NCBI GenBank assembly: GCA_964518215.1 | Contig: CAZFFP010000069.1 | Coordinates: 1 to 20,609 of the forward strand | Length of the DNA stretch: 20,609 nucleotides | Direction: 5' to 3' | Source: CAYSGX01 sp964518215 | Lineage (GTDB): Bacteria; Bacteroidota; Bacteroidia; Chitinophagales; CAIOSU01 | Shown here: piece after piece, positions 1 to 7,430 of the stretch | Numbering within the stretch: the first letter of the stretch is position 1 | Layout of the letters: the number at the start of each line of letters is the position of its first letter | Translations under genes and position numbers: made by a program | The notes under the pieces: generated by a model | Told to the model about the DNA's origin: nothing | The model's input: only the letters and a program-made list of their open reading frames with translations | Database searches by the model: none

Positions 1-6
1 GAGCCG

Positions 7-77
7 GCAAAATCCGGGCGGATCCTTCGGATTTTGCGCTTTTCTTTGTTTCGTTTCTTTTCTAAAAAGAAATGAAA
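7..77 (+). repeat. Two adjacent hairpins, possible terminator or dispersed intergenic repeat
   Basis: Two stem-loops lie back to back. The first has perfect 10-bp arms (GCAAAATCCG at 7-16, CGGATTTTGC at 28-37) around an 11-nt loop and is followed by T-rich sequence, as in a plus-strand intrinsic terminator for a gene ending before the window. The second has 13-nt arms at 49-61 and 65-77 with a 3-nt loop and one G-U wobble; it is almost all A/T pairs. The pairing is read directly. That this is a multicopy repeat of this genome is a guess that one window cannot test. Confidence 0.4.
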
Positions 78-168
78 GTATGAAAAAAGCATTCAGTTGT
101 CCATCCCATTCCCACCATGCTACAAGCATAGCTACGGTTACTCCAACCAGTATATGAAACCCCCTTTG

Positions 169-685
169 TTATGGGTAGTGGCGGAGGCTGCTGTCGGTGG
201 GGATTTTTAAAACACTACCCCCTTCTTCACTTATTGGCATTCCTTCTTCGAAAAAATACAGACCATATGTCAATGTGCCATTCGAATCGTGAATTTCAAT
301 TCCTCTCGGGTTCCCATTTGGATAAAAATATTTCCATGTGCCAATTTTATTTCCATTAGAAATGACCCCTTCCATTCTGACTAAATTAAAACCATTATCA
401 CCATGATAACTTCTATAAAAACCATCAACCTCTCCATCATTATACATAGCCTCAAAATCTATAGTCCCATCATAGTTATACTGTCTGAACAAACCAGATA
501 AAATAGAATCGGCAATATATTCTCCTTCATTAACTATCATTCTGCTTTCTTTATAATATTTCCTTTTCCAAACCTTACCATTAGAAGTTGTCTTAACATA
601 CTCAATATCTGTAGGTTCAGCTTGCCAAATATCAGAGTAAGAAAAAAAAACAGCTAAACATAAACAATAATAATAGCTTAATCAT
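169..685 (-). pseudogene. MORN-variant (YwqK-like) small exported protein, frameshifted in a poly-T tract
   Basis: The intact reading frame covers 540-169 (123 codons), with MORN-like strands such as GTWKYFYPNGNPRG and DGFYRSYHGDNG, as in YwqK-type 'antitoxin' proteins. Homologous-looking coding sequence continues upstream in the same frame (IWQAEPTDIEYVKTTSNGK, then KVWKRKYYKESR) but has no start codon before a stop at 684-682. In the adjacent frame, ATG at 685-683 begins MIKLLLLFMFSCFF, a good signal or lipoprotein leader with a Cys after FMFS. The two frames meet at nine consecutive T (minus strand). Removing one T gives a single continuous protein of about 171 residues. The gene is therefore a frameshift mutant, a phase-variable gene, or a sequencing error at the homopolymer. 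Cell-envelope location is inferred from the leader; function is unknown. Confidence 0.6.
642..650 (-). other. Nine-base homopolymer at the frameshift of the MORN-like gene
   Basis: There are nine A on the plus strand (nine T in the coding sense), directly after the Cys codon of the leader peptide. With nine T the leader frame reads FFFLL then stop; with eight it continues into SYSDIWQ and the MORN-like body. The position inside the signal peptide is typical of slipped-strand contingency tracts, but homopolymer length is also the most common read error. Confidence 0.6.
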
Positions 686-792
686 TGTCAACTTTTTTAA
701 ATTTAACAAATCTCCTTACTTGCTTGATACAACATTATGCCGAACAATATTAACCATTCTCTTATTCATTGAAATATTTTTATTTTCAGGAA

Positions 793-802
793 ACAATATT
801 GT
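793..802. promoter_or_regulatory. 10-bp perfect palindrome upstream of the SGNH/T9SS gene
   Basis: ACAATATTGT is a perfect palindrome about 43 bp before the start codon at 845, and AACAATATT occurs again about 50 bp further upstream. The gap between the two divergent genes (686-844) holds no other clear signal: no convincing TTG-N19-TAnnTTTG promoter was found. An operator role is speculative. Confidence 0.15.
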
Positions 803-844
803 GTTGAGCATAGCTTAAAACTCACCCAAACAAATTCTGTCTGT

Positions 845-3800
845 ATGGTTTTTAGGAAGGCATTTTTCTCTTTCATTCTTGTTGGTATTGCATTAGCTTC
901 TTTTCAATCTATTGCCCAAAACACCTGCCCACCCAATACTCAGCAGCGGGTAATGTTGTTGGGCGACAGTTGGACACATATCATGTGGGACATCCGCGTG
1001 TATCGCGATGTGTTTCATCAGTTTGGATTTGGCGATATTCTGGAACGCGGCAACAATACAGCTATTGGCGGCACCACCGCCATCTATTGGGCGCAGCCGC
1101 AAAATTTTACAGCCGTGCAAAACGAACTGATTCAAAACCCTTCTATTGATATAGTGGTGTTGAGCATTGGCGGCAACGATATGCTGGCAGGCATGATTAA
1201 CGGTGGCTGGCACACAGGCTTGAGCGCTGCTGACGAAACCGCTTTGTTCGATTCCATTCAGGCGAATATGCAAACCATCATCAACGGCATCAAAGCCGTG
1301 CGTCCGAATATTGAAATTGTTTTTAGCGGATACGATTTTATCAATCTGGTCGAAACAGTGATTAACAATCCCGGAGGACCCAACTCTATTCTTTGGGCAA
1401 ATTTGGGGCAGCCCAATGCAGGGCAACTCAATACGGCTTTCAGCAAACTGGAACAGCGAAAAATCAATATGGCAAATGCCGACCCGCGGGTGCATTATGT
1501 CAATGCCATGGGGCTGATGCAATTGGTGTATGGCTATCCGGGATATTTTCCTCCATACTCAGTGCCTGCACCCGGATTAACGCCCCCTGCATACCATCCA
1601 TTTCCCGGAGGCAATACCACTTTTCCTACGCCACCCATCGCTTTGGCTGATAATGGTAATGATGCCATTCATCTGAGTGATGATGGTTACCGGCATTTGG
1701 TAGTGCATCAAATGAGCGGATATTTTCTGAACAAATTCAGAGGCAATTACAATGCTTCTTTTCGTTCGGAGGGCGGAAATAATGATGGCTGGATTCGTTC
1801 CGATGGCGCTACCGGAACGGGCAGCATCAGGATAGGAGACATGGGTTCGAATAATTTATACAGAGGAATTATTTCCTTCAACACTGCTGCCATTCCCGAC
1901 AATGCCACCATCACGGGCGCGAGTATTTATATCAACAGAGCATCGCTTTCGGGCAACAATCCTTTTGCAGGCAGCAATTGGGGCAGCCCTGCGATAGATG
2001 TAAAGAATGGCACTTTTGGCGCGGCAGGCATCGAAGTGGGCGATTTTCTGGCTAATCCCAATGCATTGGATGTGGGTTGTTTCATTGGCACTTCGCCTAA
2101 AAACGGTTACAGTATCAGAATAGATTTGCAACCATCGGGCTATAACAATATCAATAAAACGGGGCGCACACAGTTTCGTTTCACTTTTCAGGCAGCCAGC
2201 GGCTCCTCCAACGATTATGTGCAGTTTAACAATGGCGACCAGCCCGGGCTTATGGCTCCTTACATAGATGTATATTATAACGTGCCTCCTCCACCGCCAA
2301 CAGCCGCCATCAATGGCGATACTACCATTTGTTTTGGCGCGGATGCGCATATTTCAATAAGCCTCACCGGCACTGCTCCGTGGTCACTCACTTGGTCGGA
2401 TGGTTTGGTTGAAAATAATATTCAGTCAACGCCTCATGTTCGGGTGGTGTCGCCTGCAACTAATACTCAATACAGTTTGTCGACAGTTTCTGATGCTAAT
2501 CTTTCAGGAAGTGTAAGCGGAATTTTTACGGTGAATGTGCTGCCCGAAATACAGGTTTCGGTAAGCGGATTGAATTCCAACTATTGTGTCAACTCGCCCA
2601 ATTCGATTCTTACGGCAAGTCCTCCGGGCGGCACGTGGATAGGGCACGGTATTACCAACAACAATACTTTTAATCCGGCATTGGCGGTGTTGAATGGCGG
2701 TGGGGGAGCGGTTTTTTTGAATTATTCGGGCGTTTCGAATAATTGTAATTTTTCAAAAGATTTCACAGTGATTGTTGACACTGCCAATTGCAGCCAAACG
2801 CCTTCTTGCAATTTTAGTGATGTTACCGGAAGCATCAATTGTGTAGGAAATACAACCCAAATAAAAACTTATGCTCAAAGTGGCGAACTATGGGTGTTTG
2901 AAGATTTAATTCCGGGAAAAACCTATACCGTGGCTACTTGTGTTGATTGTGGTTTCGATTCGCATTTGATGGTGCGCAATGAAGCCGACAGCAGTTTTAT
3001 TGCTGAAAATGACGATGCCTGCGGAATATATTCTTTGGTAACTTTTGTAGCTCCCGCTTCAGGAAAAGTAGGCGTGAATCTTTCGGGAGAAAGAAATTTC
3101 GATTGCAACCCCTACAACTGCAATCCGCAAAACTGTAATCCTTACAATTGTAATCCTCACAATTGCAATCCGCAAAATTGTAATTGCCAAACCTGTTACC
3201 AAACCTGCTACCGCGAAGAAGATAATTACCTGCCTTGCAGCAACGATTGGGAATTTCTGAATGGCATACTCACCAGTCCTTGTGTGGGCGCTTGCACTTT
3301 TGGCGGCTGCTGGAGAAGACAATATGATGTGCCCTACGATTGCAATCCATACACTTGCAATTGCCAGACCTGCTACGACACTTGCTATGATACCTGCTAC
3401 GAAACCTGTTATGATACTTGTTATCAAACCTGCACCGACAAATGCGGAACCGGTAACAATATTCCTTGCGATGTAACACTCACCTGTATAGATTGCCAAA
3501 TGCCCGTGGCGAATCTTTCTGCAAATGCCTTTGCTATTTGTATGAATGAAAGTGTTGATTTTTCGGCAGCAATTTCGGGCATCACCTGCAACACCATTTA
3601 TTCGTGGAACTTCGGAACCGATGCTGTTCCTGCTACTTCAAGCGATTTGAATCCGACAGGAATTATTTGGAATTCCGAAGGAAACAAACAGGTGATTTTT
3701 CAGGTGGAAGAACCGGGCATGGGCACACAAACCTACTCGCTGAATATTCAGGTAAATGAAAAACCAATGGGAGGAAGTCTTGCCTTTTCTGCCGGTTATT

Positions 3801-4681
3801 GCGAAGGCGATACGGCACATATTGTTGTAAACGGAGTCTCCAACGCTTCATCCTATGAATGGCATTTCAGCAATGGAATGAATACATCAAGCAGCACTGA
3901 GCAATTTATTTTCCTGAATGATACAATGATAAATTTCTATGTAGTAGCCATGAATGGCGCTTGTGCTGGCGACACGCTGCGCGATACCATTTTCGCTGCC
4001 GCTGCACCTTTGGCTGCGGTAGATATTATTGGGAGCAATCCGATGTGTGTGGGCGATTCGGTGGAATTGGCGGCAGCGGGCGGCAATACTTATTTATGGA
4101 GCAATGGTGCCACAACCGATAACATCACGGTTTCGCCTGCTGCCAGCACCCTCTATGAAGTAACAGTTACGGGCGCTTCGGGATGCGAGGCAACTGCTTC
4201 GGCTGCCATTATGGTGAGCGGTTTGCCAGTTACACTTGCGGTTTCAAACGATACACTGTCCGTTCCCGATGATTTTGTTTCGTATCAATGGTATCTCGAT
4301 GGTGTGGCAATTTCGGGCGCTGAAAGTCATTCCATTTTAGCACATACTTCAGGTAATTATCAATTGGAAGTTACCGATGCCGAAGGCTGCGTATCGTGGT
4401 CGGATGTGGTACAGATTATTCTTACAACTACTTTGGATGAAAACGTTCATTCAGATTTCAAAATTTATCCCAACCCGACTAACAAAGAATTGTATATCGT
4501 TTTTACAGAAGAAAATCCGCTACGCCAATTGGAGCTTTTCAATGTCTTGGGAGATATAATTTTTTCTGCCGAAAATATTCACGCTTCAACTCCTTTTAGA
4601 ATAGATGTTTCTAAATATGCATCGGGCATATATTTTCTAAAACTCAATCAGGAAAAAGTTTTCAGAGTAATGAAGGAGTAA
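845..4681 (+). CDS. T9SS-exported multidomain SGNH hydrolase with cysteine-repeat insert
   Basis: This 1278-residue protein is probably exported by the Sec and type IX systems to the cell surface or medium. Residues 1-24 form a signal peptide ending near QSIA. Residues ~35-295 are an SGNH/GDSL esterase-type domain: GDSW with nucleophile Ser42, block III GGND at 109-112, and block V DAIHLSDDGY with Asp273 and His276. Residues ~299-478 resemble a DNRLRE-type beta domain. Next come Ig/PKD-like modules, a PPC-like region (~652-750), two cysteine arrays (754-867), more PKD-like modules, and a type A T9SS sorting domain from about 1204 (KIYPNPTNKE to the C-terminal VMKE). The likely activity is cleavage of an ester on a polysaccharide or lipid; the substrate cannot be told. 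It stands alone, divergent from the MORN-like gene. The ATG at 845 is chosen because the signal peptide starts there. The domain calls other than SGNH and the sorting domain are by eye. Confidence 0.85.
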   Translation: MVFRKAFFSFILVGIALASFQSIAQNTCPPNTQQRVMLLGDSWTHIMWDIRVYRDVFHQFGFGDILERGNNTAIGGTTAIYWAQPQNFTAVQNELIQNPSIDIVVLSIGGNDMLAGMINGGWHTGLSAADETALFDSIQANMQTIINGIKAVRPNIEIVFSGYDFINLVETVINNPGGPNSILWANLGQPNAGQLNTAFSKLEQRKINMANADPRVHYVNAMGLMQLVYGYPGYFPPYSVPAPGLTPPAYHPFPGGNTTFPTPPIALADNGNDAIHLSDDGYRHLVVHQMSGYFLNKFRGNYNASFRSEGGNNDGWIRSDGATGTGSIRIGDMGSNNLYRGIISFNTAAIPDNATITGASIYINRASLSGNNPFAGSNWGSPAIDVKNGTFGAAGIEVGDFLANPNALDVGCFIGTSPKNGYSIRIDLQPSGYNNINKTGRTQFRFTFQAASGSSNDYVQFNNGDQPGLMAPYIDVYYNVPPPPPTAAINGDTTICFGADAHISISLTGTAPWSLTWSDGLVENNIQSTPHVRVVSPATNTQYSLSTVSDANLSGSVSGIFTVNVLPEIQVSVSGLNSNYCVNSPNSILTASPPGGTWIGHGITNNNTFNPALAVLNGGGGAVFLNYSGVSNNCNFSKDFTVIVDTANCSQTPSCNFSDVTGSINCVGNTTQIKTYAQSGELWVFEDLIPGKTYTVATCVDCGFDSHLMVRNEADSSFIAENDDACGIYSLVTFVAPASGKVGVNLSGERNFDCNPYNCNPQNCNPYNCNPHNCNPQNCNCQTCYQTCYREEDNYLPCSNDWEFLNGILTSPCVGACTFGGCWRRQYDVPYDCNPYTCNCQTCYDTCYDTCYETCYDTCYQTCTDKCGTGNNIPCDVTLTCIDCQMPVANLSANAFAICMNESVDFSAAISGITCNTIYSWNFGTDAVPATSSDLNPTGIIWNSEGNKQVIFQVEEPGMGTQTYSLNIQVNEKPMGGSLAFSAGYCEGDTAHIVVNGVSNASSYEWHFSNGMNTSSSTEQFIFLNDTMINFYVVAMNGACAGDTLRDTIFAAAAPLAAVDIIGSNPMCVGDSVELAAAGGNTYLWSNGATTDNITVSPAASTLYEVTVTGASGCEATASAAIMVSGLPVTLAVSNDTLSVPDDFVSYQWYLDGVAISGAESHSILAHTSGNYQLEVTDAEGCVSWSDVVQIILTTTLDENVHSDFKIYPNPTNKELYIVFTEENPLRQLELFNVLGDIIFSAENIHASTPFRIDVSKYASGIYFLKLNQEKVFRVMKE
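3104..3445 (+). repeat. Two cysteine-periodic coding repeat arrays (5-residue, then 4-residue period)
   Basis: The first array (residues 754-788) has five CNPxN units (x = Y, Q, Y, H, Q), giving Cys every fifth residue, then CNCQTCYQTC. The second (residues 833-867) starts CNPYTCNCQTC and continues with five four-residue units of the CY[DE/Q]T type, ending CTDKC. A ~44-residue linker with further Cys separates them. Units differ at third codon positions (tgc/tgt, aac/aat, ccc/ccg/cct) while the residues stay almost fixed, which points to protein-level selection and not a recent slippage expansion. The flanking pieces (GKVGVNLSGERNFDC before, CDVTLTCIDC after) look like neighbouring strands of one PPC-type fold, so the arrays may be an elongated loop. 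A disulfide ladder or metal binding are possible roles. Confidence 0.75.
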
Positions 4682-4837
4682 AAAAACAATAAGGGTTCAA
4701 TGGTATTTTGATGTTATCAACAAAATTAATTGAAAATATTGTCATGGTATAAGAAGAACGAAGTGAAGCAATCTATTGTAATTCGGGTTGCTAGAATTAA
4801 AGGATTACTTCACTTCTTTCACAAAAATAGGATGCAG

Positions 4838-4858
4838 GCTTTTGGGGTGATCCAAAGC
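4838..4858 (-). terminator. Weak stem-loop after sodA
   Basis: Read on the minus strand, GCTTTGG and CCAAAAGC can pair with one bulged base around a 6-nt loop, starting 7 nt beyond the sodA stop codon. There is no strong U-tract, so termination efficiency is uncertain. The rest of the gap 4682-4864 shows nothing recognisable. Confidence 0.25.
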
Positions 4859-4864
4859 AGCAAT

Positions 4865-5476
4865 TTATTTTTTTGCATCAGCATATCTGCGGGCTACTTC
4901 ATCCCAGTTCACCACATTCCAGAATGTGGAAATATAATCGGGTCTGCGGTTTTGGAATTTTAGGTAATACGCATGTTCCCACACATCTAATCCTAAAATA
5001 GGCGTGCCTTTAATCTCTGCAATATCCATCAAAGGATTGTCCTGATTGGGTGTGGAAGTAATTTTCAGGCTGCCATCGGCAGTAACTACCAGCCAAGCCC
5101 AGCCGGAGCCGAAACGGGTAGCGCCTGCTTTTCCGAACGCTTCCTTAAAAGTATCCAACGAGCCAAAGGCGTTGTTGATAGCATCAGCCAACGCACCGGC
5201 AGGATTACCTCCGCCATTGGGCGACATCACTTCCCAGAACATGGTATGATTCCAATGTCCGCCACCATTGTTGCGCACAGCGGCAGAAAGTTTAGAAATA
5301 TTCGCGAATAATTCTTCGAGCGATTTGCCTTCTTCGGGAGTGCCTTGAATAGCTGCATTTAGATTATTAACATAAGCCGCATGGTGTTTTCCGTGGTGAA
5401 TTTCCATAGTGGTTTTATCAATATGAGGTTCTAAAGCATCGTGTGCATAAGGCAAATTTGGTAATGTAAAAGCCAT
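4865..5476 (-). CDS. sodA: Superoxide dismutase, Mn/Fe family (Mn-type signature)
   Basis: This converts superoxide to oxygen and hydrogen peroxide in the cytoplasm. At 203 residues it has the full family length. The four metal ligands are visible: His27 (HHGKHH region), His77 (GGGHWNHTMFW), Asp164 and His168 (DVWEHAYY). The active-site Gln lies late, at Gln145 in STPNQDNP, and the early position is Gly (GGGHWNH); this is the pattern of Mn-type enzymes, although Bacteroidota members may be cambialistic. There is no signal peptide. It is transcribed alone, divergently from tatA, with a good -7 element upstream. The start MAFTLPNLPY is the standard N-terminus of the family. Confidence 0.96.
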   Translation of the reverse strand: MAFTLPNLPYAHDALEPHIDKTTMEIHHGKHHAAYVNNLNAAIQGTPEEGKSLEELFANISKLSAAVRNNGGGHWNHTMFWEVMSPNGGGNPAGALADAINNAFGSLDTFKEAFGKAGATRFGSGWAWLVVTADGSLKITSTPNQDNPLMDIAEIKGTPILGLDVWEHAYYLKFQNRRPDYISTFWNVVNWDEVARRYADAKK

Positions 5477-5511
5477 ATAATTAAGTTTTAAGGGTTATAA
5501 AATAAGAATGT

Positions 5512-5519
5512 CAAAGATA
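5512..5519 (-). promoter_or_regulatory. Bacteroidota -7 promoter element for sodA
   Basis: The minus strand reads TATCTTTG, a perfect match to the TAnnTTTG -7 consensus of Bacteroidota. It predicts a transcript start near 5506 and a leader of about 30 nt. No exact TTG is found 19-21 bp upstream; TTC is the closest. Confidence 0.55.
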
Positions 5520-5654
5520 TGAAAATTGAAAGCTGCCGCGAAGTAATTGCAGCAAGGATTACCATATTTTAACGTTGCGCTTTTCAACACATGCGTTGTT
5601 ATAATGTTCAAATGCGGTTTTGCAGCATGGCACGGAAGTCCGGCTGATAATCGC

Positions 5655-5662
5655 TACCTTTG
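5655..5662 (+). promoter_or_regulatory. Bacteroidota -7 promoter element for tatA
   Basis: TACCTTTG matches TAnnTTTG exactly and ends 18 bp before the tatA ATG at 5681. A -33 TTG at the usual spacing is missing. The element overlaps the TTG at 5660 that would open the longest frame, which argues that TTG is not the start codon. Together with the sodA promoter it divides the 204-bp divergent gap. Confidence 0.5.
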
Positions 5663-5680
5663 CAGCAAATACTCATAGCG

Positions 5681-5923
5681 ATGGCACACCATCTTTTTTT
5701 GTTTTTAGGTCCCATTGGAACCACCGAAGTGATTGTAATTCTTTTCATTGTTCTGTTGCTTTTCGGAGGAAAGAAAATTCCTGAACTCATGCGCGGATTA
5801 GGCAAAGGCATCCGCGAATTCAATGCCGCCAAAGCCAATATTCAAAGCGAAATTGAAGATGGCATCAAAGAAGGCGACAAGAAAAAAGTTGAAGAGAAAG
5901 AAGAAAAAAATGCCGACAATTAA
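5681..5923 (+). CDS. tatA: Sec-independent translocase subunit TatA/TatE
   Basis: This 80-residue protein of the twin-arginine translocase forms, with TatBC, the path for folded proteins across the inner membrane. It begins MAHHLFLFLGPIGTTE, followed by one transmembrane helix (EVIVILFIVLLLFGG, about 15-29), the hinge and amphipathic helix KKIPELMRGLGKGIREFNAAK, and a charged Lys/Glu-rich tail, the standard TatA order. The family's conserved FG at the end of the membrane helix is present. A longer frame from TTG at 5660 is rejected because that codon lies in the -7 promoter element. gatA follows after 38 bp, so co-transcription is likely. No tatC is in the window. Confidence 0.93.
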   Translation: MAHHLFLFLGPIGTTEVIVILFIVLLLFGGKKIPELMRGLGKGIREFNAAKANIQSEIEDGIKEGDKKKVEEKEEKNADN

Positions 5924-5961
5924 TCTTCATTAACCTCTTTCTTTCGGAAAGAAAACAATCC

Positions 5962-7407
5962 ATGCCAGTTACCTTGAAAACATTTCAGACTATTGCTGAA
6001 ACTCACGAAGCATTGTTGCGCAATGATTTTTCGTGTCTCGACATTACACAGCATCACCTCAACCGCATTAAAACGTTCCAGCACCTCAACGCTTTTTTGG
6101 AAGTGTATGAAACCGAAGCCCTGCAACTTGCCGAAGCCTTAGACCGCAAGAAAGCAGCAGGCGAGCCTTTGGGTAAACTCTTCGGTGCCGTGATTGGAGT
6201 GAAAGATGTGATTGTTCACAAAGGGCATCATGCCACGGCTTCTTCTAAAATTCTGAAAGGATTTGAATCGCTTTTTACCGCTACCGCAGTGGAGCGTTTG
6301 TTGGCAGAAGATGCCATTATCATTGGCAGATTGAATTGCGATGAATTTGCCATGGGTTCGAGCAACGAAAATTCGGCTTATGGCAATGTGTTGAATCATC
6401 TCGACAACAGCAAAGTGCCCGGTGGTTCATCGGGCGGCTCGGCAGTAGCCGTGCAGGCAGATTTATGTCAGGCAGCATTGGGCACCGATACGGGTGGCTC
6501 GGTGCGTCAACCGGCTTCGTTCTGCGGAATAGTGGGCTTGAAACCTACTTACGGTCGCGTGTCGCGCTGGGGTTTAATTGCCTATGCTTCTTCTTTCGAC
6601 CAAATAGGTCCGATGACTAAAAGTGTGGCGGATGCTGCTTTACTCTTAGAAGTCATGGCGGGAAAAGACGAATACGACAGCACCGTGTCGCAAGAACCCG
6701 TTCCGGCTTACAGCGAAAATTTAGCGTTGAATTTCACTCCGAAAATTGCTTACCTCTCTCAAACCATTGAGCATAAAGGATTAGACACTTCCATCAAAAA
6801 CTTCACCCTGAATCTTTTTGAAAGCATGAAACAGGAAGGCATGGAAGTGAAGTCTTACGATTTTCCTTATCTCGATTATATCGTTCCGGCATACTACGTG
6901 CTCACTACTGCCGAAGCGTCATCCAACTTAGCGCGTTTCGATGGGGTGCGCTACGGTTATCGTGCCGAAGATGCCATAGATATGGATTCGGTTTATACCA
7001 AAACCCGCACACAGGGATTTGGAGCCGAAGTGAAACGCAGAATCATGTTGGGCACTTTCGTGCTGAGTGCAGGATATTACGATGCGTATTATTCCAAAGC
7101 GCAAAAAGTGCGCAGACTGATTAGAGACAATGCTTTGCAGATTTTAAGCGAAGCCGATTTTCTGATAACACCCACTACGCCCTCCACCGCTTTTGGCATT
7201 GGCGAAAAAACCAAAGACCCCATTGCCATGTATCTCGAAGACATTTATACCGTGCAGGCAAATCTCACAGGTTTACCCGCCATTTCGATTCCGCTTGGAA
7301 CCCATCCCGATGGTATGCCGTTTGGAATACAAATCATGACTACTAAATTCAACGAACAAAAATTATTGGCTTTTGCCAATCACCTGATGAAACAATACAA
7401 TAATTAG
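5962..7407 (+). CDS. gatA: Asp-tRNA(Asn)/Glu-tRNA(Gln) amidotransferase subunit A
   Basis: GatA is the glutaminase subunit of GatCAB, which releases ammonia from glutamine and passes it to GatB to amidate Glu-tRNA(Gln) or Asp-tRNA(Asn). At 481 residues it has normal length. The amidase signature is complete: Lys81 in GVKDV, Ser156 in GGSSGGS and nucleophile Ser180 in TDTGGSVRQP, a Lys-cisSer-Ser triad with the family's spacing. The C-terminal NLTGLPAISIPLG and PFGIQIM motifs are also typical of GatA and argue against a generic amidase. gatB and gatC are not nearby, so the complex is encoded at scattered loci. It sits between tatA (38 bp) and a lytic transglycosylase (23 bp), probably one transcript. 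Confidence 0.95.
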   Translation: MPVTLKTFQTIAETHEALLRNDFSCLDITQHHLNRIKTFQHLNAFLEVYETEALQLAEALDRKKAAGEPLGKLFGAVIGVKDVIVHKGHHATASSKILKGFESLFTATAVERLLAEDAIIIGRLNCDEFAMGSSNENSAYGNVLNHLDNSKVPGGSSGGSAVAVQADLCQAALGTDTGGSVRQPASFCGIVGLKPTYGRVSRWGLIAYASSFDQIGPMTKSVADAALLLEVMAGKDEYDSTVSQEPVPAYSENLALNFTPKIAYLSQTIEHKGLDTSIKNFTLNLFESMKQEGMEVKSYDFPYLDYIVPAYYVLTTAEASSNLARFDGVRYGYRAEDAIDMDSVYTKTRTQGFGAEVKRRIMLGTFVLSAGYYDAYYSKAQKVRRLIRDNALQILSEADFLITPTTPSTAFGIGEKTKDPIAMYLEDIYTVQANLTGLPAISIPLGTHPDGMPFGIQIMTTKFNEQKLLAFANHLMKQYNN

Positions 7408-7430
7408 GCTCAAACAAAGTTGAACTAAGC

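Noticed and set aside
893..1522. 209-codon minus-strand frame opposite the SGNH domain
   Set aside because: It is a shadow of the hydrolase gene; no signal, motif or family resemblance.
3104..3445. CRISPR-like tandem repeat
   Set aside because: The 12-15 bp periodicity is codon-phased, has no spacers, and lies inside one long reading frame.
3059..3499. Long minus-strand frame across the cysteine repeats
   Set aside because: Its low-complexity Ile/Val/Ala product is the mirror of the Cys repeats; the plus-strand protein has clear domains and a sorting signal.
5660..5680. Seven-codon N-terminal extension of TatA from a TTG codon
   Set aside because: The TTG lies inside a perfect TAnnTTTG -7 element, so it would not be in the mRNA; the ATG at 5681 gives the standard TatA N-terminus.
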